This document shows positions 7,279 through 14,829 of a stretch of 21,874 nt of DNA, in pieces. The stretch is from contig JAISXK010000058.1 of NCBI GenBank assembly GCA_031270585.1, positions 1 through 21,874 on the forward strand, written 5' to 3'. Under the pieces are notes generated by a model. The model worked only from the letters and a program-made list of their open reading frames with translations, searched no databases and was not told where the DNA came from. Each line of letters starts with the position of its first letter. Position 1 is the first letter of the stretch. The translations under genes were made by a program, and so were the position numbers. The stretch comes from Clostridiales bacterium. Its GTDB lineage: Bacteria; Bacillota; Clostridia; Christensenellales; CAG-138.

Positions 7279-8460
7279 TTATAGCAGCTTTTCAAGTATC
7301 GCCATGCCGGTTTTAAACCAAAATGGCTCCAGCCGCTTTTTTACGGCCCGCAGTTTTTCGACGATTAAGATATGTTGCGGGCACTTTTTTTCGCACGCGC
7401 CGCAGGCGACGCACCGGCTGGCGATGTTTTTTCTTTGGCTGTTACTTGCCCCGGTGCTCACCACATACTGCTGGAAGCCCGCGAAAAAGCCCGCCGCGCA
7501 CGCCACGTTGTAAGAAGCGAAGCACGCCGGTATATTGACGCCATGCGGGCAGGGCATGCAGTAGTCGCAGCCCGTGCATGGTATTTTATAAAACGACTGG
7601 AACGCCAAAGCGGCTTCGCCAAGCGTATGCTCTTCGGCCGCGCTTAACATGTTAGGCACGGCCTGATGCGCGGTCGCGGTATTCTCAAGCAATTGGCTCT
7701 CTTCGTTCATGCCGGAAAGCACGACCGTAACCTCTTCCTGGTTCCACAACCAGCGCAGCGCCCACGCCGCCGGACTATAGCACAGGCCCGATTCTTTAAA
7801 GCGGGCAAGCGCGCCGTCAGGCATGCGGTTTGCCAACTGCCCGCCCAGCAACGGTTCCATAATAAACACCGGCAGGCCGCGCGCGGCGGCCGCGCGCAAC
7901 CCCGCCTTGCCCGCCTGAAAATCGGTATAGACGTAGTTATATTGTATCTGGCAAAAATCCCAAGGGTAGGCGTCCAGTAGCGCAACAAAATCCGTCGCGG
8001 TGCCATGGAATGAAAACCCCACCTGCCGGATGCGTTTCTCCCGTTTCTTTTCTTCAATCCAATGCTCCACACCCAGACCGCACAGGCGGCGCCATGTCGC
8101 CATATCCGAAAGGTTATGCATGAAGTAATAATCGATATGCTTCGTTTGCAGCCGCCCGCATTGTTCTTCAAACAGTTCGTCCAACTTCTGCCTCGTATGG
8201 CATATGCCAAGCGGCAGCTTTGTCGCGACGTATACTTTATCCCGCAAAGAATTTTTTTCCAATATCCGCCCGAGCACCACCTCGCTGTCGCCATAAACAT
8301 AGGCGGTATCGAAGTAGTTCACGCCGTTTTCCACAGCCTTTACTATGAGCGCCTCCGTTTTGGCCATATCGGTTTTGCCAAGCGTCCGCGGAAAGCGCAT
8401 ACAGCCAAAACCCAGTATGGATAAAGCGTTACCGGACTTTGGATCTATGCGGTATTGCAT
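7279..8460 (-). CDS. Aldo/keto reductase with C-terminal 4Fe-4S ferredoxin domain
   Basis: This is a 393-residue cytoplasmic oxidoreductase of the COG1453 type. The N-terminal TIM barrel has the aldo/keto reductase tetrad Asp51 (FDTAYVYG), Tyr56, Lys81 (VATKLP) and His115 (FMHN). The C-terminal part has cysteines at 295, 298, 301 and 304 (CTGCDYCMPC) and a classical [4Fe-4S] spacing at 350, 353, 356 and 360 (CVACGACEKKCP). The combination implies coupling of carbonyl reduction to an iron-sulphur electron pathway, but the substrate is unknown. The ATG at 8460 is preceded by AGAGGG on the minus strand. A consensus -10 TATAAT (complement of 8504-8509) lies upstream without a good -35. The gene lies downstream of serA, but a 146-base gap and its own -10 suggest separate transcription. 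Confidence 0.92.
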   Translation of the reverse strand: MQYRIDPKSGNALSILGFGCMRFPRTLGKTDMAKTEALIVKAVENGVNYFDTAYVYGDSEVVLGRILEKNSLRDKVYVATKLPLGICHTRQKLDELFEEQCGRLQTKHIDYYFMHNLSDMATWRRLCGLGVEHWIEEKKREKRIRQVGFSFHGTATDFVALLDAYPWDFCQIQYNYVYTDFQAGKAGLRAAAARGLPVFIMEPLLGGQLANRMPDGALARFKESGLCYSPAAWALRWLWNQEEVTVVLSGMNEESQLLENTATAHQAVPNMLSAAEEHTLGEAALAFQSFYKIPCTGCDYCMPCPHGVNIPACFASYNVACAAGFFAGFQQYVVSTGASNSQRKNIASRCVACGACEKKCPQHILIVEKLRAVKKRLEPFWFKTGMAILEKLL

Positions 8461-8503
8461 GGGATGCCCTCTTTTCTTTGCTTTAAGGTTCTCTTTATTT
8501 TAA

Positions 8504-8509
8504 ATTATA
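8504..8509 (-). promoter_or_regulatory. Candidate -10 box for the aldo/keto reductase gene
   Basis: The minus strand reads TATAAT here, about 44 bases before the start codon at 8460. No convincing -35 hexamer is seen at 16-18 bases; TTGATA occurs 21 bases away. This is a weak call. Confidence 0.4.
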
Positions 8510-8606
8510 GTACGGTTCCCGGTAATACTGTATCAATCCGGGGCGGCAAAAGCAAGCCATATTTTATTCCCTTGGCGAAGGCCCTTATCAAAGGCGCGCG
8601 CCACAT

Positions 8607-9521
8607 TTACCCATGCGCCAGGCGCGCGATATGCGCGACAATCTCCTGCCCTATGCGCCACTGCGCCTCTATTGTGGAACCGCCCACATGCGGCGTCATG
8701 CTCACCTTATCGTTACGCATCAACCGCTCGTCGGCGCAAGGCTCCTGCGCGTACACATCCACGCCATAGCCGCGCAGCGCGCCGCTGTCTAACGCGTCCA
8801 GCACGGCGTCCACATCCACCATGTTGCCGCGGCTGGTATTGATCAACACCGCCCCGCGCTTCATTTGGGCGATGGCGGCCGCGTCCAATATGGGCGGCGC
8901 GCCCTTTGGGCCAGGCGTGTGCAGCGACACATAATCGCTCATGCCCAAGAGCGCATATAGCTCATGGCGCCTGCAGGGCTCATATTCCTTTTTGTGGCCC
9001 GAACGGTTTGTATACACCACCCGCATGCCCAGCGAGTGCGCGCGCGTCGCAACCTCCCCGGCGATGCGGCCCATGCCAATCAGCCCCAGGGTTTTGCCCG
9101 CAAGCTCCGTGCCCTTATATGCCTTCTTTTCCCATTTCCCTTCGCGCATGGTATGGTTTGCGATGCCTATGCAGCGCGCGATGCTAAACATATGGCCGAT
9201 TGTGAGTTCCGCCACCGAGGCCGAGCTCGCCTTGGGCGTGTTGTTCACCTCAATCCTGCGTTCCCGCGCGTATTCCACATCGATATTGTCCATCCCCACG
9301 CCCGCACGGATGATCATCTTAAGCCGCTTTGCGTCCACTGCGGCGTCGATCACGGGCGCGCGCACCTTCGTCGCCGAGCGCACCACCAATACATCAAAGT
9401 GCCGCACCTGTTCCATAAGCGCCTCCGGCTCATAAAACTGCTGCACAACCTCCGCACCCATGGATATAAGCTCCCGCACAGCGTCCTTGTCCATGCCATC
9501 CGTCGCCAAAACTCTTAACAT
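8607..9521 (-). CDS. serA: D-3-phosphoglycerate dehydrogenase (short form, no ACT domain)
   Basis: SerA oxidises 3-phosphoglycerate to 3-phosphohydroxypyruvate with NAD, the first step of serine synthesis. The 304-residue protein has the D-2-hydroxyacid dehydrogenase fold. The NAD-binding segment is LGLIGMGRIAGEVATRA (145-161) and the catalytic residues are Arg231 (NTSRGNMVD), Glu260 (YAQEP) and His278 (TPHVGGST). It ends just after the catalytic domain, so the C-terminal ACT (serine-feedback) and intervening domains of long SerA proteins are absent. Feedback by serine through ACT is therefore not expected. The start at 9521 follows AAAGGAG with nine bases of spacing; an upstream in-frame start at 9566 has no such site. 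It lies downstream of serC on the same strand, which supports SerA over a generic hydroxyacid dehydrogenase. No serB is in the window. Confidence 0.88.
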   Translation of the reverse strand: MLRVLATDGMDKDAVRELISMGAEVVQQFYEPEALMEQVRHFDVLVVRSATKVRAPVIDAAVDAKRLKMIIRAGVGMDNIDVEYARERRIEVNNTPKASSASVAELTIGHMFSIARCIGIANHTMREGKWEKKAYKGTELAGKTLGLIGMGRIAGEVATRAHSLGMRVVYTNRSGHKKEYEPCRRHELYALLGMSDYVSLHTPGPKGAPPILDAAAIAQMKRGAVLINTSRGNMVDVDAVLDALDSGALRGYGVDVYAQEPCADERLMRNDKVSMTPHVGGSTIEAQWRIGQEIVAHIARLAHG

Positions 9522-9610
9522 GAAGCGCAACTCCTTTCTTTGTTGGCTAAGTCGCCGCTGATCCATGCGGGCAAACGGCTTTGCCGGCCCTCATTTCATC
9601 AGTTGTTACC

Positions 9611-9640
9611 TAAATATTTTTTTTGAATAAAAAATATTTA
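9611..9640. repeat. AT-only palindrome between serC and serA
   Basis: The arms TAAATATTTTTT and AAAAAATATTTA (12 bp) surround a six-base loop. It sits in the 180-base serC-serA spacer. It is a perfect inverted repeat of pure A/T and could be part of a terminator, a protein-binding site or a promoter spacer; the sequence alone does not decide. Confidence 0.5.
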
Positions 9641-9658
9641 GAAGGTTATCGGGCAAAC

Positions 9659-9690
9659 GCCGGGCCGCGCCTGATAATCCATGGCCCGGC
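9659..9690 (-). repeat. GC-rich hairpin downstream of serC
   Basis: The arms GCCGGGCC (9659-9666) and GGCCCGGC (9683-9690) are a perfect 8-bp stem with a 16-base loop, starting 11 bases after the serC stop codon. No T-run follows immediately. It probably stabilises the 3' end or partly terminates serC transcripts before serA. Confidence 0.45.
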
Positions 9691-9701
9691 CCCTGTATAA
9701 A

Positions 9702-10784
9702 CTATTTTTGTTCAAACCGTTTCATAAACGCCACGACCTTTTCCACGCCCTCTATGGGCATGGCATTGTAGATGGACGCGCGCATGCCGCCCACCGAGCG
9801 GTGGCCTTTGAGATTGGCCATGCCGTTTTTCGCGGCCTCTTTCACGAAGCTATCGTTGATCTCATCGCTTTGCGCGCGGAAGGTAACGTTCATCAGCGAG
9901 CGGCTCTCGCGGCTTACGGGATTTTTAAAGAGCGCGCTTTCGTCGAGATAATCGTACAGTATGGCCGCCTTTTTCTCGTTGAGCTTTTTCATCCCGGCCA
10001 GGCCGCCAATGGATTTTATCCATTCCAACACCAGCTTGCAGATATAGATGGGGTAGCACGGCGGGGTGTTATACATGCTGCCGTTATCCGCCATGACGGC
10101 ATAGTTGCACATGGTAGGCACAAACGCCGGCAACTCTTTTGTTAAGAGCTCTTCGCGCGCGATGACGATGGTAAGACCCGCCGGCGCGACATTCTTTTGC
10201 GCGCCTGCGTAGATCAGACCGAATTTACTTACATCCACCGGCTCGGAGAGTATGCAGCTGGACATATCCGCCACAAGCGGCACATTGCCCGTATCGGGTA
10301 TGTAATTGAACCTCGTGCCGTAAATGGTGTTGTTGAAGCAGATATGCACATAATCGGCGTCCTTGCGCAGGCTTAGCTCGCTTTGTTGCGGTACGCGGCT
10401 GAAGGTTTCGCCCTTTGTGGTGGCGGCAAGCCCTATATCGCCGTATTTCTTTGCCTCGTCGTAAGCCTTGCCGGAAAACTGGCCCGTTACGATATAATCG
10501 GCCTTGCCGCTTTTTAAAAGATTCATGGGCACCATGGCAAATTGCAATGACGCGCCGCCCTGCAAAAACATCACTTTGTAATTGCCGGGTATGCCCATCA
10601 CCGTGCGCAGCAGCGCCTCCGCGCCGGTGATGATCTCATCGTATACCTTGCTGCGGTGGCTCATTTCCATCACGCTCATGCCGGAGCCATGGTAGTTGAG
10701 CATCTCTTCCCGCGCGCTTTCAAGCACGGGCACGGGCAGCATGGAAGGCCCTGCGGAAAAATTAAAAATACGATCATAAGACAT
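9702..10784 (-). CDS. serC: Phosphoserine aminotransferase
   Basis: SerC converts 3-phosphohydroxypyruvate and glutamate to phosphoserine and 2-oxoglutarate. It is a PLP enzyme of aminotransferase class V. The 360-residue length is exactly typical. The N-terminal FNFSAGPSMLP and the segment GLIYAGAQKNVAPAGL, with Schiff-base Lys197, are family signatures, and HRSKVYDEI and FLQGGASLQF are the substrate and cofactor loops. The start at 10784 is supported by AAGGAG eight bases upstream; an in-frame start at 10817 has no such site. It sits directly upstream of serA on the same strand, so the two supply consecutive serine-pathway steps. A possible -10 (TATGAT, complement of 10831-10836) precedes it, so it may be transcribed independently of the transporter genes that end 95 bases upstream. 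Confidence 0.95.
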   Translation of the reverse strand: MSYDRIFNFSAGPSMLPVPVLESAREEMLNYHGSGMSVMEMSHRSKVYDEIITGAEALLRTVMGIPGNYKVMFLQGGASLQFAMVPMNLLKSGKADYIVTGQFSGKAYDEAKKYGDIGLAATTKGETFSRVPQQSELSLRKDADYVHICFNNTIYGTRFNYIPDTGNVPLVADMSSCILSEPVDVSKFGLIYAGAQKNVAPAGLTIVIAREELLTKELPAFVPTMCNYAVMADNGSMYNTPPCYPIYICKLVLEWIKSIGGLAGMKKLNEKKAAILYDYLDESALFKNPVSRESRSLMNVTFRAQSDEINDSFVKEAAKNGMANLKGHRSVGGMRASIYNAMPIEGVEKVVAFMKRFEQK

Positions 10785-10879
10785 GGCGTTTTCTCCTTCA
10801 AAAATATATTCCTGCACGCGTTAAACGTATATCATACCGCCGATACACCGGCCGGATACTTTTGTTTGTCATCGCGCCG

Positions 10880-11878
10880 TCAGCGTTCTTCGCGAAAGTA
10901 GTTTATGCCGCACGCCTTGGGCTGCGCGCGTTCCTTCCCCTGCCGGATGGACGTGATGACGAGCACCACCACCGTGGCGATATAGGGCACCATATCATAA
11001 AACTGCGTAGCGACATCCTTGATGGGCATATAATAGCGCAAAACCGAAAGCCCGCCGAACAACAGCGCGCCTATCATTGCGCGCGCGGGGCTCCAGGCCG
11101 CGAATATAACCAGCGCCACGGCGATCCAGCCCCTGCCGTCAACACAGCCGTGCACCCATGTGCCCGAAAAACGCACCATGGAAATATACATGCCGCCCAA
11201 CCCGCACAGACCCCCGCCAACGCACGTGGCCAGGTATTTGTAGCGCGCCACGTTGATGCCCGCCGCATCCGCCGTGGCCGGGCTTTCGCCCACGGCCCGC
11301 AAATTGAGGCCCACGCGCGTTTTGTTTAAAAACCAGGTCATCAGCACCGCCACAATCACCGCCATATACACCACAAAATCATGCGAGAAAAGCATTTTGC
11401 CAAGCACGGGGATTTTTGAAAGCAGCGGCATTTCAATGTTGTTGAACATGCTTTTCGTAACGTCCGTAATGGACGCGTAGCCACCCGCGCGCATGCCTAA
11501 AAGCTCGCCAAAGAAGTTACCTATGCCGGCGCCGAATATGGTAAGCGTAAGGCCGGTTACATTTTGGTTTGCGCGCAGCGTAACCGTAAGCACGCTGTAG
11601 ATCAGTCCGCCAAGCGCCCCCGCGAGAATCCCTCCCGCCACCGCCAGCAGCACCGAAACAAGCCCGTTCGCGGCCGCGCCCATGGCCGCCTCGTAAAGCC
11701 AGGATGCCGAGATGCCCGCCATGGCGCCCATATACATCATACCCTCTACGCCCAGGTTGAGATTGCCGGATTTTTCGGTCAATATTTCGCCAAGGGTCGC
11801 CAGTAACAGCGGCGTCGCCGCCAGCACCGCGGCGTTAAAGAAATCCATTATGGTTTGTACGACGCCCACTTCACTCAT
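10880..11878 (-). CDS. BmpA-type ABC transporter permease 2 (nucleoside-type, NupQ-like)
   Basis: This is a 332-residue permease of the branched-chain amino acid/ribose/nucleoside (BPD_transp_2, COG1079) family with about eight to nine hydrophobic helices. The conserved loop EKSGNLNLGVEGMMYMGAM near the N terminus is the family hallmark, and AAWSPARAMIGALLFGG is a second typical segment. It should form the membrane channel with the other permease and be energised by the adjacent ATPase. Its start codon overlaps the end of the upstream permease by eight bases (ATGAGTGA), with GGAG before it, so the two are translationally coupled. The nearest described model is Bacillus subtilis NupQ (guanosine uptake), but the real substrate cannot be read from sequence. 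Confidence 0.9.
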   Translation of the reverse strand: MSEVGVVQTIMDFFNAAVLAATPLLLATLGEILTEKSGNLNLGVEGMMYMGAMAGISASWLYEAAMGAAANGLVSVLLAVAGGILAGALGGLIYSVLTVTLRANQNVTGLTLTIFGAGIGNFFGELLGMRAGGYASITDVTKSMFNNIEMPLLSKIPVLGKMLFSHDFVVYMAVIVAVLMTWFLNKTRVGLNLRAVGESPATADAAGINVARYKYLATCVGGGLCGLGGMYISMVRFSGTWVHGCVDGRGWIAVALVIFAAWSPARAMIGALLFGGLSVLRYYMPIKDVATQFYDMVPYIATVVVLVITSIRQGKERAQPKACGINYFREER

Positions 11879-12980
11879 TTGGCTTCTCCTTCCCGTCGCG
11901 GATCACAAGCGCGTAGTTTAAAAAGAACTCGCAGCCCAGCATGAAGAACAGTATGAGACCCGTCAATACATCCGCCGCAGCCAAAGGGATTTTAAACGTG
12001 GTTTGTATGGTGTTGCTGCCCCTTTGCAGCATGGCGATAAACACGGCCACAATCACCATCACGATGGGGTTCAGGTTGCTGAGCCACGCCACGGTGATGG
12101 CTGTAAACCCCACCCCGCCGGCCGTAGATTCGCTCAAGGTATAGTTTGCGCCCGCCACCACCAGGTAGCCCGTCAACCCGCACAGCGCGCCGGAAATGAC
12201 CATGGTGCGCAAAAACACCCTGCTCACGCTCATGCCGGCGTAACGCGCCGTTGGGATGCTTTCGCCCACCACGGTTATTTCGTAGCCCTGCTTGCTCTTT
12301 GTTAAATACAGGTAGACGAGCGCCACCAGCACGACGGCGACGATCCAGCCAATATGCACGTCAAATACCTTGGGCAACCGCGCCGCAGGCTCAAACATGG
12401 CGATCTTAGGGAAGCCCCGCTGCTTGGGGTCGATCCAGGGGCCGTACTGCAAAAACCGCACGCACTCCAGCGCGATATAGTTGAACATCAGCGTAAAGAG
12501 CGTTTCGTTTGTGTTCCACCTGGCCTTAAACAACGCCGGTATCAGCCCCCATATGGCCCCGCCCGCCATGGCCGCCAACGCCATGACGATTAAAAGCAAG
12601 GCTTGGGGCAGCGTCTGGTATTGGTACAACGCGAAGTATGTCGCGCACACCGCGCCCATCAATATCTGGCCTTCTGCGCCGATGTTCCAAAACCGCATTT
12701 TAAACGCCAGCGCGACGCCAAGCCCCGCTATCAACAGCGGTATGGCGATACGCACCGTTTCTTTTGTTACAAAGGCGCTGCCAAACGCGCCTATCACCAT
12801 GTCGCGGTAAACCGGCAGGGGGTTATGCCCCAGCGCCAGCAACAGCAGCGCCCCCGCCACCAGCGACGCAAGCAGCGCCAAGGCACGTATCATATACGCG
12901 CGGCCCCTTGATATGGTGTCTTTTTTTATGATGCGCACGAACGGCTCATGGGCGCGCGCCGCCACTTTTGTAGCGCTCAA
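11871..12980 (-). CDS. BmpA-type ABC transporter permease 1 (nucleoside-type, NupP-like)
   Basis: This is a 369-residue membrane protein of the COG4603 permease group. A cytoplasmic N terminus of about 30 residues is followed by about nine hydrophobic helices. The segment AFKMRFWNIGAEGQILMGAV is the family's cytoplasmic coupling loop. The start is a TTG at 12980 whose last bases overlap the ATPase stop codon (TTGA). A purine-rich GGGGGTGG lies about five bases upstream, which supports translational coupling. Together with the next permease it should make the heterodimeric pore. No unusual features apart from the TTG start. Confidence 0.9.
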   Translation of the reverse strand: MSATKVAARAHEPFVRIIKKDTISRGRAYMIRALALLASLVAGALLLLALGHNPLPVYRDMVIGAFGSAFVTKETVRIAIPLLIAGLGVALAFKMRFWNIGAEGQILMGAVCATYFALYQYQTLPQALLLIVMALAAMAGGAIWGLIPALFKARWNTNETLFTLMFNYIALECVRFLQYGPWIDPKQRGFPKIAMFEPAARLPKVFDVHIGWIVAVVLVALVYLYLTKSKQGYEITVVGESIPTARYAGMSVSRVFLRTMVISGALCGLTGYLVVAGANYTLSESTAGGVGFTAITVAWLSNLNPIVMVIVAVFIAMLQRGSNTIQTTFKIPLAAADVLTGLILFFMLGCEFFLNYALVIRDGKEKPNE

Positions 12981-14560
12981 GTTTCCACCCCCTTACCGTT
13001 TGCGTTTTTAGCGCCGGCGTCTATCTCGGCCTGTCCGCCCGCATGCGTCATCAGCAGGCCCACCTGCTCTTTGCCGGTGACGGCGGCATCCACGACGCCG
13101 CTGACACGGCCGGCGCACAACACGACCAGTCTGTCGCAAAGCTCCAGCAGCACGTCCAAATCCTCGCCTATAAAGAGCACCGCCACACCCTTTTTCTTTT
13201 GCTCGTTTAACAGGTCGTAAACCGTATACGACGAGTTGATGTCGAGCCCGCGCACGGGGTAGGCCGCCACCAGCACGGCGGGGTCACTTGATATTTCGCG
13301 CCCCAGCAGCACCTTTTGCACGTTGCCGCCCGATAAGCGCCGCACAGGCGTGGAAGTGCCGGGCGTTACTATCTCCAGCCGCTCGATCAGCGTATCCGCA
13401 AGCGCCTTGGGCGCCTTGCGGTCCACCAGGAAGCCCTTTGTATTGCGGTAGCTTTTGAGCATCACGTTATCGACCATATCCAGGCTTGCCACCAACCCCA
13501 TGCCCAGCCTGTCTTCAGGCACAAAGGCGGTGTGCACGCCCTTTTGCACGATTTGCGCGGGCTTCAGGCCCACAAGCTCTTCCGTTTTATCGCCATGGAT
13601 ATAGAGTATGGATCCGCTTTCAATCGGATACAGCCCCGCGATCGCCTCGCAAAGCTCTTTTTGGCCGCTGCCCGCAATGCCCGCCACGCCGAGTATCTCG
13701 CCGCCGCGCACTGTAAAGCTTACGCCGTCAAGCGCCTTTACGCCTTCGGCGTTTTTGCAGGTAAGGCCGCTTATGCGCAGCCTGTCGGGCGTTTGGTTTA
13801 ATTTTTCGCGCGCGATCTCAAGATTGACGCTGCGGCCCACCATGCCCTCGGTAAGCGATTTCACGCTGGCCTCGCGGGTTTGCACCGTGCCCACGCACGC
13901 GCCCTTGCGCAGTATGGTTACGCGGTCGGATATCTGCAATACCTCGTTCAGCTTGTGGGTGATGATGATGATGGCCTTGCCGTCGTTCTTCATGTTGCGC
14001 AGTATCTCAAAAAGCTTATCCGTCTCCTGCGGGGTAAGCACCGCTGTGGGTTCATCCAGTATGAGCGTATTGGCGCCGCGATACAGCACCTTGATTATCT
14101 CCACCGTTTGCTTTTCGCTTACCGACATATTATAGACCTTCTTGTCGGGATCCAGCACGAAGCCGTAGCGCGCGGATATCTCTTTAATCTCTTTGGCGCG
14201 CGCGGCGCGGTTGATGTTCATGCCGCCCCGCAGCCCCAGCACGATATTTTCCGTAGCCGTCATCACGTCCACCAGCTTGAAATGCTGGTGGATCATGCCG
14301 ATGCCAAGATCAAAAGCGTCCTTGGGCGAGCGGATCACTACCTCCCGGCCATCCACGCTGATTTGCCCGCTATCGGGGAAGTAGATGCCCGAAAGCATAT
14401 TCATAAGCGTGGTCTTGCCGGAGCCGTTTTCGCCCAGAAGGGCTAAAATTTCACCTTTTTTTACATTCAGGGATACGTTCTGGTTTGCGCATACCTTGCC
14501 AAACGTCTTTGTAATATTCGTGAGTTGCACGGCGACCTCGCTCGCGGCCAATGGCGTCAC
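12977..14560 (-). CDS. BmpA-type ABC transporter ATP-binding protein (two fused ABC domains, NupO-like)
   Basis: This is a tandem ABC ATPase (COG3845) of about 527 residues that powers the adjacent permeases. Domain 1 has Walker A GENGSGKT (about 44-51), an atypical signature MSVSEKQTVEI and Walker B TLILDEPTAVLTP. Domain 2 has a degenerate Walker A (GIAGSGQKE), a good signature RLSGGNVQKVLLGRE and a degenerate Walker B-like VLVAAYPVRGLD. Such asymmetry is normal in the family. The GTG at 14560 is preferred because AGGAAA lies just upstream; a TTG at 14599 would add 13 residues but has no ribosome site. The stop codon overlaps the next permease start by four bases. The gene lies 269 bases after bmpA, and that gap is densely folded. 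Confidence 0.92.
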   Translation of the reverse strand: MTPLAASEVAVQLTNITKTFGKVCANQNVSLNVKKGEILALLGENGSGKTTLMNMLSGIYFPDSGQISVDGREVVIRSPKDAFDLGIGMIHQHFKLVDVMTATENIVLGLRGGMNINRAARAKEIKEISARYGFVLDPDKKVYNMSVSEKQTVEIIKVLYRGANTLILDEPTAVLTPQETDKLFEILRNMKNDGKAIIIITHKLNEVLQISDRVTILRKGACVGTVQTREASVKSLTEGMVGRSVNLEIAREKLNQTPDRLRISGLTCKNAEGVKALDGVSFTVRGGEILGVAGIAGSGQKELCEAIAGLYPIESGSILYIHGDKTEELVGLKPAQIVQKGVHTAFVPEDRLGMGLVASLDMVDNVMLKSYRNTKGFLVDRKAPKALADTLIERLEIVTPGTSTPVRRLSGGNVQKVLLGREISSDPAVLVAAYPVRGLDINSSYTVYDLLNEQKKKGVAVLFIGEDLDVLLELCDRLVVLCAGRVSGVVDAAVTGKEQVGLLMTHAGGQAEIDAGAKNANGKGVET

Positions 14561-14601
14561 CCGCTTTCCTGAAATGTTGGTTTTTTGCGATACGTTCAAT
14601 G

Positions 14602-14800
14602 CATGGGGCTATCGCGCAAGCCTACTATGGAGGCATAACCGAAGTTTCCGCCGATGACGGCGAAGCATAGTGCGCCATGCCCTTTGACCCTCCCCCGTGC
14701 TAAACGCCCTCGATAGGGCGTTTGGCACAGGGAGTGAAGGGCGCTTTGCCCTTTATTTGGGACACGGGGGCAAACCCCCCGTAAAGCGGCGGCGCAACAG
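14602..14800 (-). repeat. Folded intercistronic region between bmpA and its ATPase gene
   Basis: Several inverted repeats are packed here. CGCCG/CGGCG lies at 14649-14662, flanked by ACTATG (14624-14629) and CATAGT (14666-14671). AAACGCCCT/AGGGCGTTT (14702-14723, 9 bp, tetraloop) is flanked by GTGC and GCAC. AAGGGC/GCCCTT lies at 14738-14753, and ACGGGGG/CCCCCGT at 14764-14782. A further pair, CCCCCGTG (14692-14699) and CACGGGGG (14763-14770), encloses two of these. No terminator T-run is seen. A likely role is protecting or processing the bmpA message so that the binding protein is made in excess; a dispersed repeat is an alternative. Confidence 0.6.
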
Positions 14801-14829
14801 CCCAATGGATGAGCCTATCACCAATGTGC

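Noticed and set aside
7279..8460. Possible pseudogene or frameshift in the aldo/keto reductase because of the unusual first cysteine set
   Set aside because: The frame is continuous, the catalytic tetrad and the second cluster are intact and the length is normal for the fused family.
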